Shown here piece by piece: positions 15,446 to 26,600 of a DNA stretch of 64,000 nucleotides; positions within the stretch are counted from its first letter, which is position 1; every line of letters begins with the position of its first letter. The translations under genes and the position numbers were made by a program. The stretch covers positions 100,018 through 164,017 of the forward strand of contig NZ_SHLX01000019.1 in the NCBI RefSeq assembly GCF_004764705.1, in the 5' to 3' direction. A model generated the notes under the pieces. The model saw nothing but the letters and a program-made list of their open reading frames with translations. It did not search any database and was not told the DNA's origin. This DNA is from Paenibacillus cymbidii. GTDB taxonomy: Bacteria; Bacillota; Bacilli; Paenibacillales; NBRC-103111.

Positions 15446-16434
15446 AATCACTTCAAGAATACACCCGCTGGAAAAAAGACATGGCTCCTCACGGCAAATC
15501 GGATTGGAGGAAGAGCGTCTGGCAGTTGTTCAACAGCATCGTTCCTTTCCTCTTGCTGTGGGGTCTTGCCTATGTAACGTTGTCTGTCTCCATCTGGATC
15601 ACACTGGCGCTTGCCATTCCGGCAGCCGGATTCATGATCCGAATCTTCATTATATTCCATGATTGCTGCCATCAATCGTTCTTCGCCGGGAGAAGAGCGA
15701 ATACGGTCATCGGGACGATGACGGGAATCCTCACTTTCTTCCCTTATGAGCAATGGAAAAATGAGCACTCCATTCACCATGCGACAAGCGGCAATTTAGG
15801 CCGTAGAGGCACAGGCGATATTTGGACGCTGACTACGAAGGAATACGCGGCGCTCTCCCCATGGAAGCGTCTGGGATACCGCTTATACCGCAACCCCTTC
15901 GTCATGTTCGGGCTTGGACCGGTATTTATATTCTTGTATGAATACCGGTTGAACCGAAAGAGTGCCAAACGCAAAGAGCGCATGAACACGTACCTGACGA
16001 ACGCAGCGTTAGCAGGCTTGATGGGACTGCTCTGTTGGTTGTTGGGCTGGAAGGAGGTCCTGCTTGTAGAGGGAACGATCCTCTACTTGTCCGGCGTTGC
16101 CGGCATATGGCTCTTCTACGTGCAGCATCAATTTGAGGACAGCTATTATGAGCGTACGGACAAGTGGGATTTCTTCAGCGCGGCTATTAACGGCAGCTCC
16201 TATTATAAGCTGCCCAAAATCCTGCAATGGATGACGGGGAATATCGGATTCCACCATATTCATCATCTCGATCCTCAGGTGACGAATTATAATTTGCAGT
16301 ATATACACGAGAGCAACGCCGCCATGCATGACGTTCCTGCCATCGGCATTCGTTCGAGCCTGCAGGCGCTTCGATACCGACTATGGGACGAGAGCAGCAA
16401 ACGATTTGTGGGGTTTCGAGGCCTGAAAGGATAA
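15442..16434 (+). CDS. des: Membrane fatty acid desaturase
   Basis: 330 residues, very like the Bacillus Des acyl-lipid desaturase in order and wording. The three His boxes that hold the di-iron centre are present: HDCCHQSFF (near residue 73), HSIHHATS (near 111) and HHIHHLDP (near 268). The hallmark block GTGDIW and the segment YRLYRNPF are also present. Four hydrophobic segments. It introduces a double bond into membrane lipid acyl chains and restores fluidity in the cold. No DesK/DesR pair lies nearby. RBS GGGGATTGCG; translation is coupled to the small membrane protein. Confidence 0.95.
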   Translation: MKSLQEYTRWKKDMAPHGKSDWRKSVWQLFNSIVPFLLLWGLAYVTLSVSIWITLALAIPAAGFMIRIFIIFHDCCHQSFFAGRRANTVIGTMTGILTFFPYEQWKNEHSIHHATSGNLGRRGTGDIWTLTTKEYAALSPWKRLGYRLYRNPFVMFGLGPVFIFLYEYRLNRKSAKRKERMNTYLTNAALAGLMGLLCWLLGWKEVLLVEGTILYLSGVAGIWLFYVQHQFEDSYYERTDKWDFFSAAINGSSYYKLPKILQWMTGNIGFHHIHHLDPQVTNYNLQYIHESNAAMHDVPAIGIRSSLQALRYRLWDESSKRFVGFRGLKG

Positions 16435-16438
16435 ACAA

Positions 16439-16475
16439 TAGGCAGATCGCAGTTTCTTGCGATCTGCCTATTTCA
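16439..16475. terminator. Strong bidirectional terminator
   Basis: TAGGCAGATCGCA (16439-16451) and TGCGATCTGCCTA (16458-16470) pair perfectly over 13 bp around a 6-base loop, followed by TTTCA. It separates the convergent desaturase and giant surface-protein genes. Confidence 0.85.
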
Positions 16476-16501
16476 TTGCCTGTTCCAGTAAGGCTCGCTC
16501 G

Positions 16502-19500
16502 TCAAGGCGTGACGGAACGGGTAAACAAGGCGATCGCCCGTGTCAGCACTTCGACGGTTTCCGCTCGGGTTGCTCGGGCGAGCGGACGGATCGTGCCGTC
16601 CTCGTAGCCGACGAACAACCCGCGCTCTGCCGCGGCCGTCATGGCGGGAAGCGCCCAGGCGGCGATGTCCCCGCTGTCGGCGAACGCGGCGCCGGACCGG
16701 GCGGCGGGAAGCTTCAGCGCCCGTACGAGCATCGCCGCCATCTGCTGGCGCGTAATCGGATCGTCCGGCCCGAATGTCCCATCGTCGTAGCCGTCGACGA
16801 TGCCGCTTGCGGCGGCCGCGGCGATGGCGTCATGCGCCCAATGGTTCGCCGTATCGGCGAACGTGCGGCCTGTTCCGCTCTTGCCGGCGATGCCGACGGT
16901 ACGCATGAGCAATTGCACAAACTCCGCTCGCGTCACTTCCCGATCCGGCCGGAACGTGCCGTCGGGATACCCGTCGATGCCGCCGCGTCCGGCCATGGCC
17001 CGGATGCCCGTTTCCGCCCAGTGCCCGGCGATGTCGGCAAAGTCCGGCAGCGGCTTTCCGTTGCCGGAAGGCGCCTTGCCCGGCGGCGTCAGGACGGCAA
17101 ACTTCGTAAAGTGGATCGTCTGCCCGCTGACCGTGCCGCTCTCCCAATCGACCGTTGCTCCGTCCAGCGGCACCCACTCGCCGGTTACCTCGTTGTACCA
17201 ATAAACGGCTACGGTGTCCGCAGCGGGATCGAGCTTGGAGCGGTCGAACGGCAGCGTGAGCGTCACCGGCTTGAGGAAAATGCCGGCGGTCGACTTCGCG
17301 ATCTCGTATACTTGGCTGACGCGGCGTTCGCCGGCCGGCAGCCGCTTGACGTCGTCCTCCGACATCGTCCCGATGGACACGCGGAACGCGCCCGGGAAGG
17401 AGCCCGCCGGGAAACGGATGGCAACGCCATCCCCGGCCACCGTGCCGCCGGAAGCAGGGTCGATGCGCCATCCGGCATCGGTTGGCGGCTGCGTCGACCC
17501 GCTGTTGCCGCCACCGTCGGCTGTGCCGCTTCCTCCGCCGTAACCGCCATCGCCGCCGGTATTGCCTCCCCCGGTGTTCCCGCCGGGTCCCTCCCCATCG
17601 TCTCCACCGTTTCCGCCGCCGCTGCCATTGCCGCCCGGATGGCCGCCGCCGTTCGTCTGCTCCAACTGCTTCACATTCAGTTGGAATGCCTTCGTTTGGC
17701 GCGTATCCCCTTTAACGACGGTCGCCGTCAGCGTCGCCGCGATGTCGCCTTCGCCAAACGCTGGCCGGGTCACCTGCCCCGTCGCCGCGTCGATGACGGT
17801 CGGACGGCTCGACGACCATTCGATTGCCGACCCGTTTGCGCCTTCGACCGGCAAATAAACGGTTTTCGTCACGCTGGTCGGGTCGTCCCCTTCGGTATAC
17901 CGGATGGCAAGCGCCGCCAGATCCGTCGTCACCGCTTCGAGATCGGTCATCGAAACGGTGCTGATCTGATCGATGTCGAACACCCCGTAATCGGTCCAAG
18001 CGTATTGTTCATTGGCGCGGAAGCTGGCCTCCACTACCGCCTGCCCTTGCCGCAGCCCTTTCAACTCGCCGCCGGTCAGCTCGGCGTACGTTTGGCCGGA
18101 CAGGACGGTCCACTCCACCGCTTCGTTCGGGATTTCCACCGCAGCGCCATCCCTGTCGTAAGCGTACAGCCGCAGCGGCTGCTTGTCGCCCGACTTCATT
18201 TCCCGCTGCATGCCGATCACGACTTTGTCGATTTCCAGCACGGCGGGATTGACCGCCTGCTGCGTGTAAACGTTTTTGCCGCCATAGGCATCGGCCGCCA
18301 CAATCTGCAGGTCGAACACTTGCCGGTCCGGAAGCGGGAACCGGTACGTAAACCGGCCATCCTCCTCAACCTCGGCCGGGTAGCCGTTTACGGTCACTGT
18401 CGCGCCGACGTCGGTTTGCCCCGTCAGCTCGGCGTTCCCGTCCGCAAAGGCGACGTCGTCGACCGCGAGCAGCGGCGCATTCGTTTTGACCGCGATGCGG
18501 TACGTCTTTACGTCGGTGTCGCCGTCTTCACCTGCTGCGGCGATTTCGATTTCGTTGGCGCCTTCCTTGAGCGCAACACCGACGCTCCACCCGGCGCCCG
18601 CCATCGTCATCGGTTCGGCGCCCGGATCGTACATCGACGGATTGACGCGGACTTCCGTCCGCACCGCCGTGTCGCTGGCGAACTGGAGCGTCACGTTGGT
18701 CGTGTTGGTGCGGAAATACGGCATACCTTCGTCATCCCGCTCGACACGCACTTCCTTTCCTCCGGTCGAATCGACCGGCTGGACGTTCATGTCGAATACG
18801 GGCGGGGTAGGCGCGTCGAGCGTCATTTCCACAGGTGTCGACCACAAGCCGAAATACTGCTCCGGCTGCTCGCTTGCCACATTGGCGTACACGTCGATGT
18901 CGTAGGCCGTCCCGTCGGCGAACCCGCCGACCTCGATGTCGGCATACCGGCCCGGCTGGCCGGACGGCGGCACCGGGTATTCGAACAGGACCGGCTGTCC
19001 TCCCCCTTCCCCTTGCGGTTTGCCATAAATCGTATAGGAGCGGACGTCGGCAAGATCGGACTTGTTCCAACTGATTCGTTTCAAACCGGAACCGATGTCG
19101 ACCGCCGTCACTCCGCCGGCGCGGTAGTCGGGAGCCACGACGCCTTTGACAACGATATCGAACGTTTTGCCGGGCGGCAGCCCATATAGCTTCGTATCGT
19201 AATAGTCGTCATCTGCGCTCTCGCCGTGGTTGTACAGTTCGCTCGAATAAGGGATCGTATACGTCCGGCCCGCTTCGTCTTCCAATTGAATCACATAATC
19301 CGCGATCCCTTCGATGCGCGACCAACTCGCCTCGTATTGCCCGGTCGAAAGCGGATCGTCAATGTAGGCCGCGTCAGCCTGCGGATAATCGGCGTACGGA
19401 TCGTCGACTGCGCCGCCAGGCTTCTGGCTCACCGCCTGCACGACGATCCGGTACGTCGCGCCGGTCGGCCAACCGCGGATGTCCGCGGCATAACGCGTCA

Positions 19501-22500
19501 CGCCGTCCGCGTAAGGGACGAACGTCCAATTCGACCCGTCCGCCGGCTTGCCTAGCTCGTCGACAGTGAAGACGTAATACCCGGCGATGTCGTTCCCGAC
19601 CGCCGCGTCCCATTCGACTTTGACGCCGCCGCTGCCGATCGCCGTTGCCGTCACATGGCCCGGCGCAGCCGGCACCTTCGGATTGACGACGGCGAACGGC
19701 GCCGACTCGCGGAAGCTGTTTTGCAGCAGCCCGCCGGATGCATCGAACTGTTTCAGCACGGCAACGATCTTGTACGAGCCGCTGCCGATGCTGTCCGGCA
19801 AGGCGGCTTGCAGCAACGCCGCATTCCCTGTCAGCGGAACGTCGGCGAGCAACCGCGTCAGGATCGGCTGGCTGGTTTCGACGCTTTCCAAATACAGATC
19901 GGCCTTCGTCCTTCCGTCCGCAGCCGCCGGCGAAAGCGCGAGTTCGATTCCCGCCTGCTCGCCGTTCTGGGATGCCGCGATCGTCTTGATTTCCGGCAGC
20001 GGCGCCGCGCCGAACGCTTCGAACTCGGCGGGGACGCTGCTCCTGATCGTCCATGTGCCCGGCTTGTTCCGCTCGGCAGGCACCGAAACGGCGATGTAGT
20101 CCTGCACGCTTCCGGTATCGGGATCCGTGTATTCGCTGCGAATCACATTTTGCCCGTCGCCCGTTTCAACCAGCGGAATTTCGGCGCCGTCCGGATCGGT
20201 AAGCTTCAGGCCGATGTCGCTGCCGCGTTCGTATTTGGCCTGCACGAGCAGCGCTTCGCCGCCGCCGGAAACAAACGATTGCAGCGTCGTTGCGTCCAGC
20301 GCCGTCACTACGCCCGACAGCGTCTTGACCGGAATCGGCGTCAAATTCGTGCCGACCGCAAGCCGGGTCGATCCCTCCGCCCCCGGTTCGGACAGGGCGA
20401 ACGTTTTCGTATCCGGATTGATAAACTGCACTTGCTGCGTGCTCCACGTATACCGGACGCCGACCGGAATCGTTCCGAGCGCCTTGGCGTACGCCTGCAC
20501 GAAATTCGTATTGAGCGCCGCCGAGGCGTCCGCCAGCTTGACGCCAGGCAGAATCGGCGAAAACGTCGGAATTTGCACATAGCCCCGCACATAACCGCCG
20601 AAGTAAAACTGCGACGAGTCGTTATTGTAGCTGAGCTCGACGGACGCCTGGCCGACGATGACGTCCAGCAGCGAAATGCGCCCGCCCACCAGCGCGCCGG
20701 TGACCGGATAAAACATGATTTTGCCCGTCAGATCGGCAATCGGCACCACATAGATGTTGCCCGTGCCGCTGAGCGACGCTTCCTTGCTGCCGATCGACAG
20801 CTTGACATTCGACGCGCTGAACGCTCGCCGCCCGAGCAGCACGGGCGTCACCGTATCGGTGATGCCGAACCAGAAGCTGCCGCTGAAGTCGGGATAAATC
20901 CCTTTGGCGATGCTGTCGCGCAGCGTGTGCAGCCCCTTGATTTCACCGCCCAGCTGGTTGATCGTCAGCGGCACGTTCGGGATGCTGATGAAGCCGACGT
21001 TGTCGGCATATTCGGCCATAAACTCGTCGGGAAAGACGATCATCCCGTCCGGCGTCGGCACCGTAAAGACCCCGAATTTGCCTTGGATCCGCGAGTTGCG
21101 GGCAAACGATCCGCCGCTTCCGGTAGGAACCGTCTCCAGATTCGGCAAGCTCAGCTTCGTGTAAATGCTGTACAAGTTTTGAATCGTATCGATGCGCAGC
21201 CGGCCTTCCACACCGCCCGTCTGGTTCGGTCTGACGTCGCCGGCCAGGAACGGCCCGATCTTCATTTGCGGCAGCCCGATGCCCGCCTCCAGCGCGAACT
21301 TGATTTTGCCGTCCTCGTAAACCCGGAACTTGTCCACCGCTATTTCGGCATAAAGCAGCTTGCCGAGCACCGCGTTGTCGCTGGCGCCGAAATATTTGTA
21401 CAACGTCTTGAGAATGGATAGGATGTCGAGCGACCCTTTGAACTCGGCCGCGTATTTCTTTTCGTCCGGGTCGTACACGACGCTCATCTGCTTGATGCCA
21501 AGCACATACGGCCCGACGATCGCATTGACGTCGTCGCTGAAGCCGAACACGTTCGGATTGCGAATTTTCATGTCGTTGACGTTGAACGTAAACGCCGACT
21601 TCCAGATGAGCGGGGATTGCGGCATATTCGTCAGCTGCTTCAAATAGATCCGGCTTTGGTCGTTGCCGGCAATGACCGCCTGCGTCGCCGTGTCGTAGAC
21701 GTAACTGTCGCTGTATTCGACCGTTGTCGGTTTGACCACGATTTCGCCCGGCATGTCGGCGTCGTACGCGGAAACCGTCAGCTTCAGCACATTGCCGATT
21801 GTCACCGCTTGCGACGGATGCGGCACAACGGAGTAGGTGCCGTCGTTCATGTCCTGGATGTTGCCCTGGATGCGCAGCACTTCCTGTTCGCCCGCGGGAA
21901 CGGTCGGCACGTTGTCGCCCTTGCCGTAATAAATGCGATTGCTCGTATGCGTATACTGCCCGCCGATGTCCGGGCGAGTCTTCAGCACGTCTTTTTTCGT
22001 AATCAGCAAAGTGCCGTAACCGCGTGTCATGACCGCAATGTCGTTCGTGATCGTGATGGCGTCCGGCCGGTACATCCCTTTGCTCAGCTCATGTTCGATC
22101 CCGATGCCGTAAATCCCGAGCGGCAGCTCCGGCAGCATGACGGAAAGCTGGTTGTTGCTGTCGACCGCAACATATCGCGGCTCGATCGTCGTTCGTGTGC
22201 CGCGGGCGTCCTGCACGTATACGCGCCACCGATCCGGGTCGTCCTTCAGAAAATTCAGGCTGCTGCCGCGAATGACTACCTTGCGGAACGCTTCCTTCAC
22301 GTACATCTTGTTCGGCGCCACGGCGGTGAACTGGATGTCCGGAGGCTGGCGGAAATTCGGCAGCACGACGACGTGCGCCGTCTCTTCCCGCCGCTTCACT
22401 CCCGGAGACTGCGGATCGCCGACCGTAACGCGCACTTTAAAGGCGTATACGTTCACCGTATCGGCGCCCGTTGCGGCGAACCGCCAGCGCAGCGACATCC

Positions 22501-23647
22501 GCTCCCCCTTGGACAACGAAGGGATGTAGGCGATGTTCGGATCTCCGCCGGTCAACTGGACGCCGGTCGGGTAGCTGATCTCGACGCGCACGTCGCCCTG
22601 ATCGGCAGACGAAACAAGATCGTTGGCGATGATCGCCGACAGCTCGAACGTCGACGAGCCGTTCGTCTCGGCCGCCACCTTCTGCGGTGCCGCCACGGAA
22701 ACCGTCATGTTGTCCAGCACCGTCTGCCGCTGCTCCATTTCGCCCATGCCGACAAGTGTCGAGAACGAAGCCGAATCGCCGCCGGCAATCGCCGCCTCAT
22801 CCCAATAAATCGCCACGGCGCTGTCCGCAACCCCGTACAAGTTGTCCGCCGCCGCGTAATCGGTCCACGGATTGGGCGAATACAGCCATTTGCCCGCCGA
22901 CAATCCGTTCCAATGGCCGAAGACGACGCGCGACGGTTTTTTCTCCCCGAAGCCGTACAACGTGCCGAAAGCGATCACCGACGGATCGTCGACGTTATCC
23001 ATCGCCTGCCAGTAGAGCGGCACGTCGTTCGCGCCGAACTCGCGTTCGCCTCTGACCGGCGACAGTTCGCCCGGCGCCATCAGGAGCGGTCCGTCATTGT
23101 CGCCTGCGGTCACGTCGAGCAATATACGCGTGCCCAGCTTGACGCTGCGGCCCGACTTGTTGTCCACTCGGTAGGAAAGCTTGGCGTTGCCGACCGGCAG
23201 CGATTCGCCCTGCTGCACGAGATCGACGGTTTGGCGGATGTCGACATCCTTGTACCGCCAGGTGGACACGATCTGCTGCCCCACCAACTGCGGCGCTTCG
23301 AGGAAATAGCCGAACGGCGTCGCCTCCGGTCCGTATGTATGGCCGTAGATCACTTCTTCGCCGTCGATGCGGAAGCTTGTGTACGACGTGTCCGGCACTT
23401 CCTGCTCGTACACGAGCGGCTTGTCGCCGTCGCCCGCGTTCGCCGGATCGCCTCCTGTCGTTCGTGCGGCGAACCGCCCGTTGGCCGCATTGACACTGAC
23501 GCTCAGCACATCGTCGCCGAGCGTCAGCCGGCCCCCGCCTGCCGCCAGCACCTGCGCCCTGCCGGGCAGGAAGCCGGCCACGCTGCTGATCGTAATCGCT
23601 ACCGCGGTTGCGGCGGCCACGCGTTTCATCCATCGATTGATGTTCAC
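16502..23647 (-). CDS. Giant SLH-anchored surface protein (2381 aa)
   Basis: Starts at GTG 23647 with GGGGAG eight bases ahead; an ATG six codons in is possible. Signal peptide near residues 8-36 (VAAATAVAITISSVAG to VLAAGG). Layout: a large beta-rich N-terminal half with no recognised family (including a filament-like region near residues 700-1080, e.g. GSGGSFARNSRIQGKFG), then Fn3-like domains (about 1300-1620), Ig/Big-like domains (about 1620-1990), a Gly/Asn/Asp-rich linker (about 1999-2057), a ZU5-like domain (2059-2185) and three C-terminal SLH domains (starting near 2202, 2260 and 2319), e.g. FADIAGHWAETGIRAM. The SLH trio anchors it to the cell wall. Second gene of the operon, 18 bases after the 1108-aa partner. 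Confidence 0.88.
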   Translation of the reverse strand: MNINRWMKRVAAATAVAITISSVAGFLPGRAQVLAAGGGRLTLGDDVLSVSVNAANGRFAARTTGGDPANAGDGDKPLVYEQEVPDTSYTSFRIDGEEVIYGHTYGPEATPFGYFLEAPQLVGQQIVSTWRYKDVDIRQTVDLVQQGESLPVGNAKLSYRVDNKSGRSVKLGTRILLDVTAGDNDGPLLMAPGELSPVRGEREFGANDVPLYWQAMDNVDDPSVIAFGTLYGFGEKKPSRVVFGHWNGLSAGKWLYSPNPWTDYAAADNLYGVADSAVAIYWDEAAIAGGDSASFSTLVGMGEMEQRQTVLDNMTVSVAAPQKVAAETNGSSTFELSAIIANDLVSSADQGDVRVEISYPTGVQLTGGDPNIAYIPSLSKGERMSLRWRFAATGADTVNVYAFKVRVTVGDPQSPGVKRREETAHVVVLPNFRQPPDIQFTAVAPNKMYVKEAFRKVVIRGSSLNFLKDDPDRWRVYVQDARGTRTTIEPRYVAVDSNNQLSVMLPELPLGIYGIGIEHELSKGMYRPDAITITNDIAVMTRGYGTLLITKKDVLKTRPDIGGQYTHTSNRIYYGKGDNVPTVPAGEQEVLRIQGNIQDMNDGTYSVVPHPSQAVTIGNVLKLTVSAYDADMPGEIVVKPTTVEYSDSYVYDTATQAVIAGNDQSRIYLKQLTNMPQSPLIWKSAFTFNVNDMKIRNPNVFGFSDDVNAIVGPYVLGIKQMSVVYDPDEKKYAAEFKGSLDILSILKTLYKYFGASDNAVLGKLLYAEIAVDKFRVYEDGKIKFALEAGIGLPQMKIGPFLAGDVRPNQTGGVEGRLRIDTIQNLYSIYTKLSLPNLETVPTGSGGSFARNSRIQGKFGVFTVPTPDGMIVFPDEFMAEYADNVGFISIPNVPLTINQLGGEIKGLHTLRDSIAKGIYPDFSGSFWFGITDTVTPVLLGRRAFSASNVKLSIGSKEASLSGTGNIYVVPIADLTGKIMFYPVTGALVGGRISLLDVIVGQASVELSYNNDSSQFYFGGYVRGYVQIPTFSPILPGVKLADASAALNTNFVQAYAKALGTIPVGVRYTWSTQQVQFINPDTKTFALSEPGAEGSTRLAVGTNLTPIPVKTLSGVVTALDATTLQSFVSGGGEALLVQAKYERGSDIGLKLTDPDGAEIPLVETGDGQNVIRSEYTDPDTGSVQDYIAVSVPAERNKPGTWTIRSSVPAEFEAFGAAPLPEIKTIAASQNGEQAGIELALSPAAADGRTKADLYLESVETSQPILTRLLADVPLTGNAALLQAALPDSIGSGSYKIVAVLKQFDASGGLLQNSFRESAPFAVVNPKVPAAPGHVTATAIGSGGVKVEWDAAVGNDIAGYYVFTVDELGKPADGSNWTFVPYADGVTRYAADIRGWPTGATYRIVVQAVSQKPGGAVDDPYADYPQADAAYIDDPLSTGQYEASWSRIEGIADYVIQLEDEAGRTYTIPYSSELYNHGESADDDYYDTKLYGLPPGKTFDIVVKGVVAPDYRAGGVTAVDIGSGLKRISWNKSDLADVRSYTIYGKPQGEGGGQPVLFEYPVPPSGQPGRYADIEVGGFADGTAYDIDVYANVASEQPEQYFGLWSTPVEMTLDAPTPPVFDMNVQPVDSTGGKEVRVERDDEGMPYFRTNTTNVTLQFASDTAVRTEVRVNPSMYDPGAEPMTMAGAGWSVGVALKEGANEIEIAAAGEDGDTDVKTYRIAVKTNAPLLAVDDVAFADGNAELTGQTDVGATVTVNGYPAEVEEDGRFTYRFPLPDRQVFDLQIVAADAYGGKNVYTQQAVNPAVLEIDKVVIGMQREMKSGDKQPLRLYAYDRDGAAVEIPNEAVEWTVLSGQTYAELTGGELKGLRQGQAVVEASFRANEQYAWTDYGVFDIDQISTVSMTDLEAVTTDLAALAIRYTEGDDPTSVTKTVYLPVEGANGSAIEWSSSRPTVIDAATGQVTRPAFGEGDIAATLTATVVKGDTRQTKAFQLNVKQLEQTNGGGHPGGNGSGGGNGGDDGEGPGGNTGGGNTGGDGGYGGGSGTADGGGNSGSTQPPTDAGWRIDPASGGTVAGDGVAIRFPAGSFPGAFRVSIGTMSEDDVKRLPAGERRVSQVYEIAKSTAGIFLKPVTLTLPFDRSKLDPAADTVAVYWYNEVTGEWVPLDGATVDWESGTVSGQTIHFTKFAVLTPPGKAPSGNGKPLPDFADIAGHWAETGIRAMAGRGGIDGYPDGTFRPDREVTRAEFVQLLMRTVGIAGKSGTGRTFADTANHWAHDAIAAAAASGIVDGYDDGTFGPDDPITRQQMAAMLVRALKLPAARSGAAFADSGDIAAWALPAMTAAAERGLFVGYEDGTIRPLARATRAETVEVLTRAIALFTRSVTP

Positions 23648-23665
23648 TTGCCCGTCTCCCCTTCG

Positions 23666-26600
23666 TTACTGCACGTTGATCTGCCCGACGAATGTCCGCC
23701 GTTCCCGGTCCTGGACGAATATCGTATACCAGCCCGCTTCGTTCAACACAACCGTTCGTCCGGCGATCGGGAGCCCGCCGCCCTTGAAGGCGCCGGCCGT
23801 CAGCCGGCCGGGGAGATAGCGGAAAACAAGATCGTTGCTCTCCTGCCCGATAATGTCGAACTGCAGCGTCCCTCGCGGCACGACGACATCTCCCCGCAGC
23901 CGGATCTGATTGACAAACACATTGATGCCGTTCAAATCCATCACGGATACGCCGCGCACTTGCCGGGCCGTATTGCCCGCGCTGTCGGAAACGGTATACA
24001 CGATTTCGTAGTAGCCGCCCTTGTACACGTCGACGTTGTTCGATACATGGACCGACGCGGTCAATACGCCGTCGCGGTTGTCGGTCGCCGCAAAGCCCGG
24101 TTCGACAAAAGCGAACGGCAGTCCCTGATAGACGGGATACGTCAGCGAACCTTGCAGCGTGATGACCGGCGGCTCCTTGTCGATGTTGGCGACGGTGGCG
24201 GTATATTCGCGAATGACGCCGCCCGTGTCCTTGACAATAAACGTAAACTCGCCGTTCGCCGCAAAAGAGTACGTCGTTTTGCCCCCGTTGTTGACCACGG
24301 TCAGCCCGCCCGGCAGCTGCAGCGTCGCGGTTACCGGCTGATTGGTCAACGCCGCCATGCTGTACGCGATCGACACGTTCGGCGCGGAGGAGTCGATCCA
24401 GGCGACGTCCGCGCGCCGGCTCGTTTCGTTGAGGTACACCCTTAACGGATTGCCGGCCAAATCTTCCGCTTCAAAAACGTGACTGCCGTTGGTTGCAAAC
24501 GGATACGATAACCAGCCGTTCCGATACGTGATGCCGTCGCCGCTGCCCGGTTTGACGCGTTTGCCGACGTACAGGTGGGCGGTCACTTCTCCGGTCGTCG
24601 CCTGGCTCGGCGTGTAGACGATCGTGCCCGCGCCTTGCAGATAGGCGAAGCCGGTTTTGTCGATGTGGCCGACTTTGACATGCAGCGTTTCGGCCGGTCC
24701 TCCCTCCTGCTGATACGTAAACGTCGTTTGTGCATTGTCGGCAAAAGATAACATATGGGCCGTCACGTACGTATCGTCGACGCCGGCGATTTTGACCGGT
24801 ACGCTGCTCGTCAATGCAAGCGTCACATCCTGATTGGTCAGCGCCGTCGTGCTAAACGTTGCTGCCGTGAACAAGGACGGGGCCGCCGTGCCGATCACAT
24901 ACGGCTGCACCAGCTCCGCGCTGCGCCCGCTTCCCTCCAGCTCCGCGGCATACGCGCGCAGCTTGTATTCGCCGTTCGCCCCGGCCAGCACGATTTCGTC
25001 GCCGCTCTGCACGGTCGTCCAGTCTTGCACAACCGCGCCGCCGGCCGTTTCGAGCCGGTAGCGAATGTCGCCTTCGGCGGCGAGCAGCCCGGCCGCATGC
25101 GCATACAGGCGAATGCGGTGCTGCGGAGCCGCCGCCAGTCGATTCGTTTCGTCCAACCGGCCGACATAACTCATCTTGAGCTCAAGCTTGTTTTCCCCGC
25201 GCACGATGTAGTACCCGCGAGATGCGGCGACGATATTGGCGCTGTTGCCGGCCGCGAACGGATTCGATTCGTACGAGGTGCCGGCCGTATGCCGGTATTC
25301 GACTGCCCTGACGTAGACGTAAACCGGAATGACGTTTGTCTGGTCTGTCTTGAGCGTTGCCGTGTTCAAGGCAATCGTCGCGGTTTTGCCGTCGGCGGCA
25401 AGCGGCGCGTCCGTCCACTGATCGCCGAGCGCGGCGCACAAACCGGGCGACGAAAGGCAGCGATCCGAGCCGCTGACCATGTACTGTGCCGCGCCAAGCC
25501 GGAAATTGTCGCTGACCGTCGCATTAATGGTATACTCGCCCCGGCCGAACGGCTGATCGGCATAATGGATCGCCAGCGGCGTTATATCCTTGACCAGCTT
25601 GACCGGCGCAAAATTGGTCGCGTTCTTGTCGGCCAGGAACCGGTCGGCGTCATAATACACTTGCTGCCATGTATAACCGCCCGTTACGGCGTCGACAGCT
25701 TTAACGTACAAATAATACGTCCCTTCGCCGAGCGCCGCCGTTTCGTCCGAACCGATGACGCTCCAGTGCCCCTCGAGGACGCGGCCGGAGAGCGGATTCG
25801 TCTCTTTGGCCGGAATTGTTTGTTTGAACGGCGAGACAGGCAAGTCGTCTTCGGGCAATTTCGGGCTCGTGCTCCATAAATAGCCGCTGCGCTCCAGATT
25901 TACATCGGCGAACCCTGTGTATCCGGCCGATTGCTTCTGCATGCTGCCGAACACGAATACCGCCAGCCATGTATACTTGTTCTGCGGCGCTTCGTACCGC
26001 TGCCGCAAATATTTGAATTCCGACTTGGCCATTTGCAGCATATTGGCCCGCTCCCACGAATCGTACTCCCTTCCCCCGGACCCTATGTTCAAATACCGGT
26101 TCGCGTTGTCGCCGACGTCGCCGCCGAATACGTTGAACGGATCGACGGCCGCCCAGGACTGCACGGGCCCTCCCGGACCGGGGTAGAAGTACGTGTAGGG
26201 CCGCCAGTTTCCGCCCTTGTCGCGCACCTCGATCGTCAGATGCGCCCCCTTGTTGCGCGCTTCCGGCGGCACGTCGATCGTATTGCGCTCCGCCATGACC
26301 GTCCAATCGATCTTCTTGCGATACGTGCCGGCGGTGAAATCGTATTTGAATTGAAAATCCTGCGGATCGAGCACCGGGTCGTTGACGGATACGATGATCC
26401 GGTCCACGGACAAGCCGTTCGCCGGCTGATTGTTTTTGCGCAGGTCGTCCGGGTTCGGGGTGATCGCCAGCGTCGGGTATTCCCGCTTGAACAGGGTGAC
26501 GGCCATGCCGCCGACGCCGCCCATGTCGATGACGCTCGCCGTTCGGATCGTTGTCTGGCCGTCGCCCGGGTTCGTCGCATAATAACGAATGCCGCCGTCC

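Noticed and set aside
16457..24445. Very long plus-strand open frames (16457-19189, 19655-21421, 21617-24445)
   Set aside because: All lie antisense to the giant surface genes and have Arg/His-rich, repetitive composition. The minus strand has the signal peptides, SLH domains and ribosome sites.
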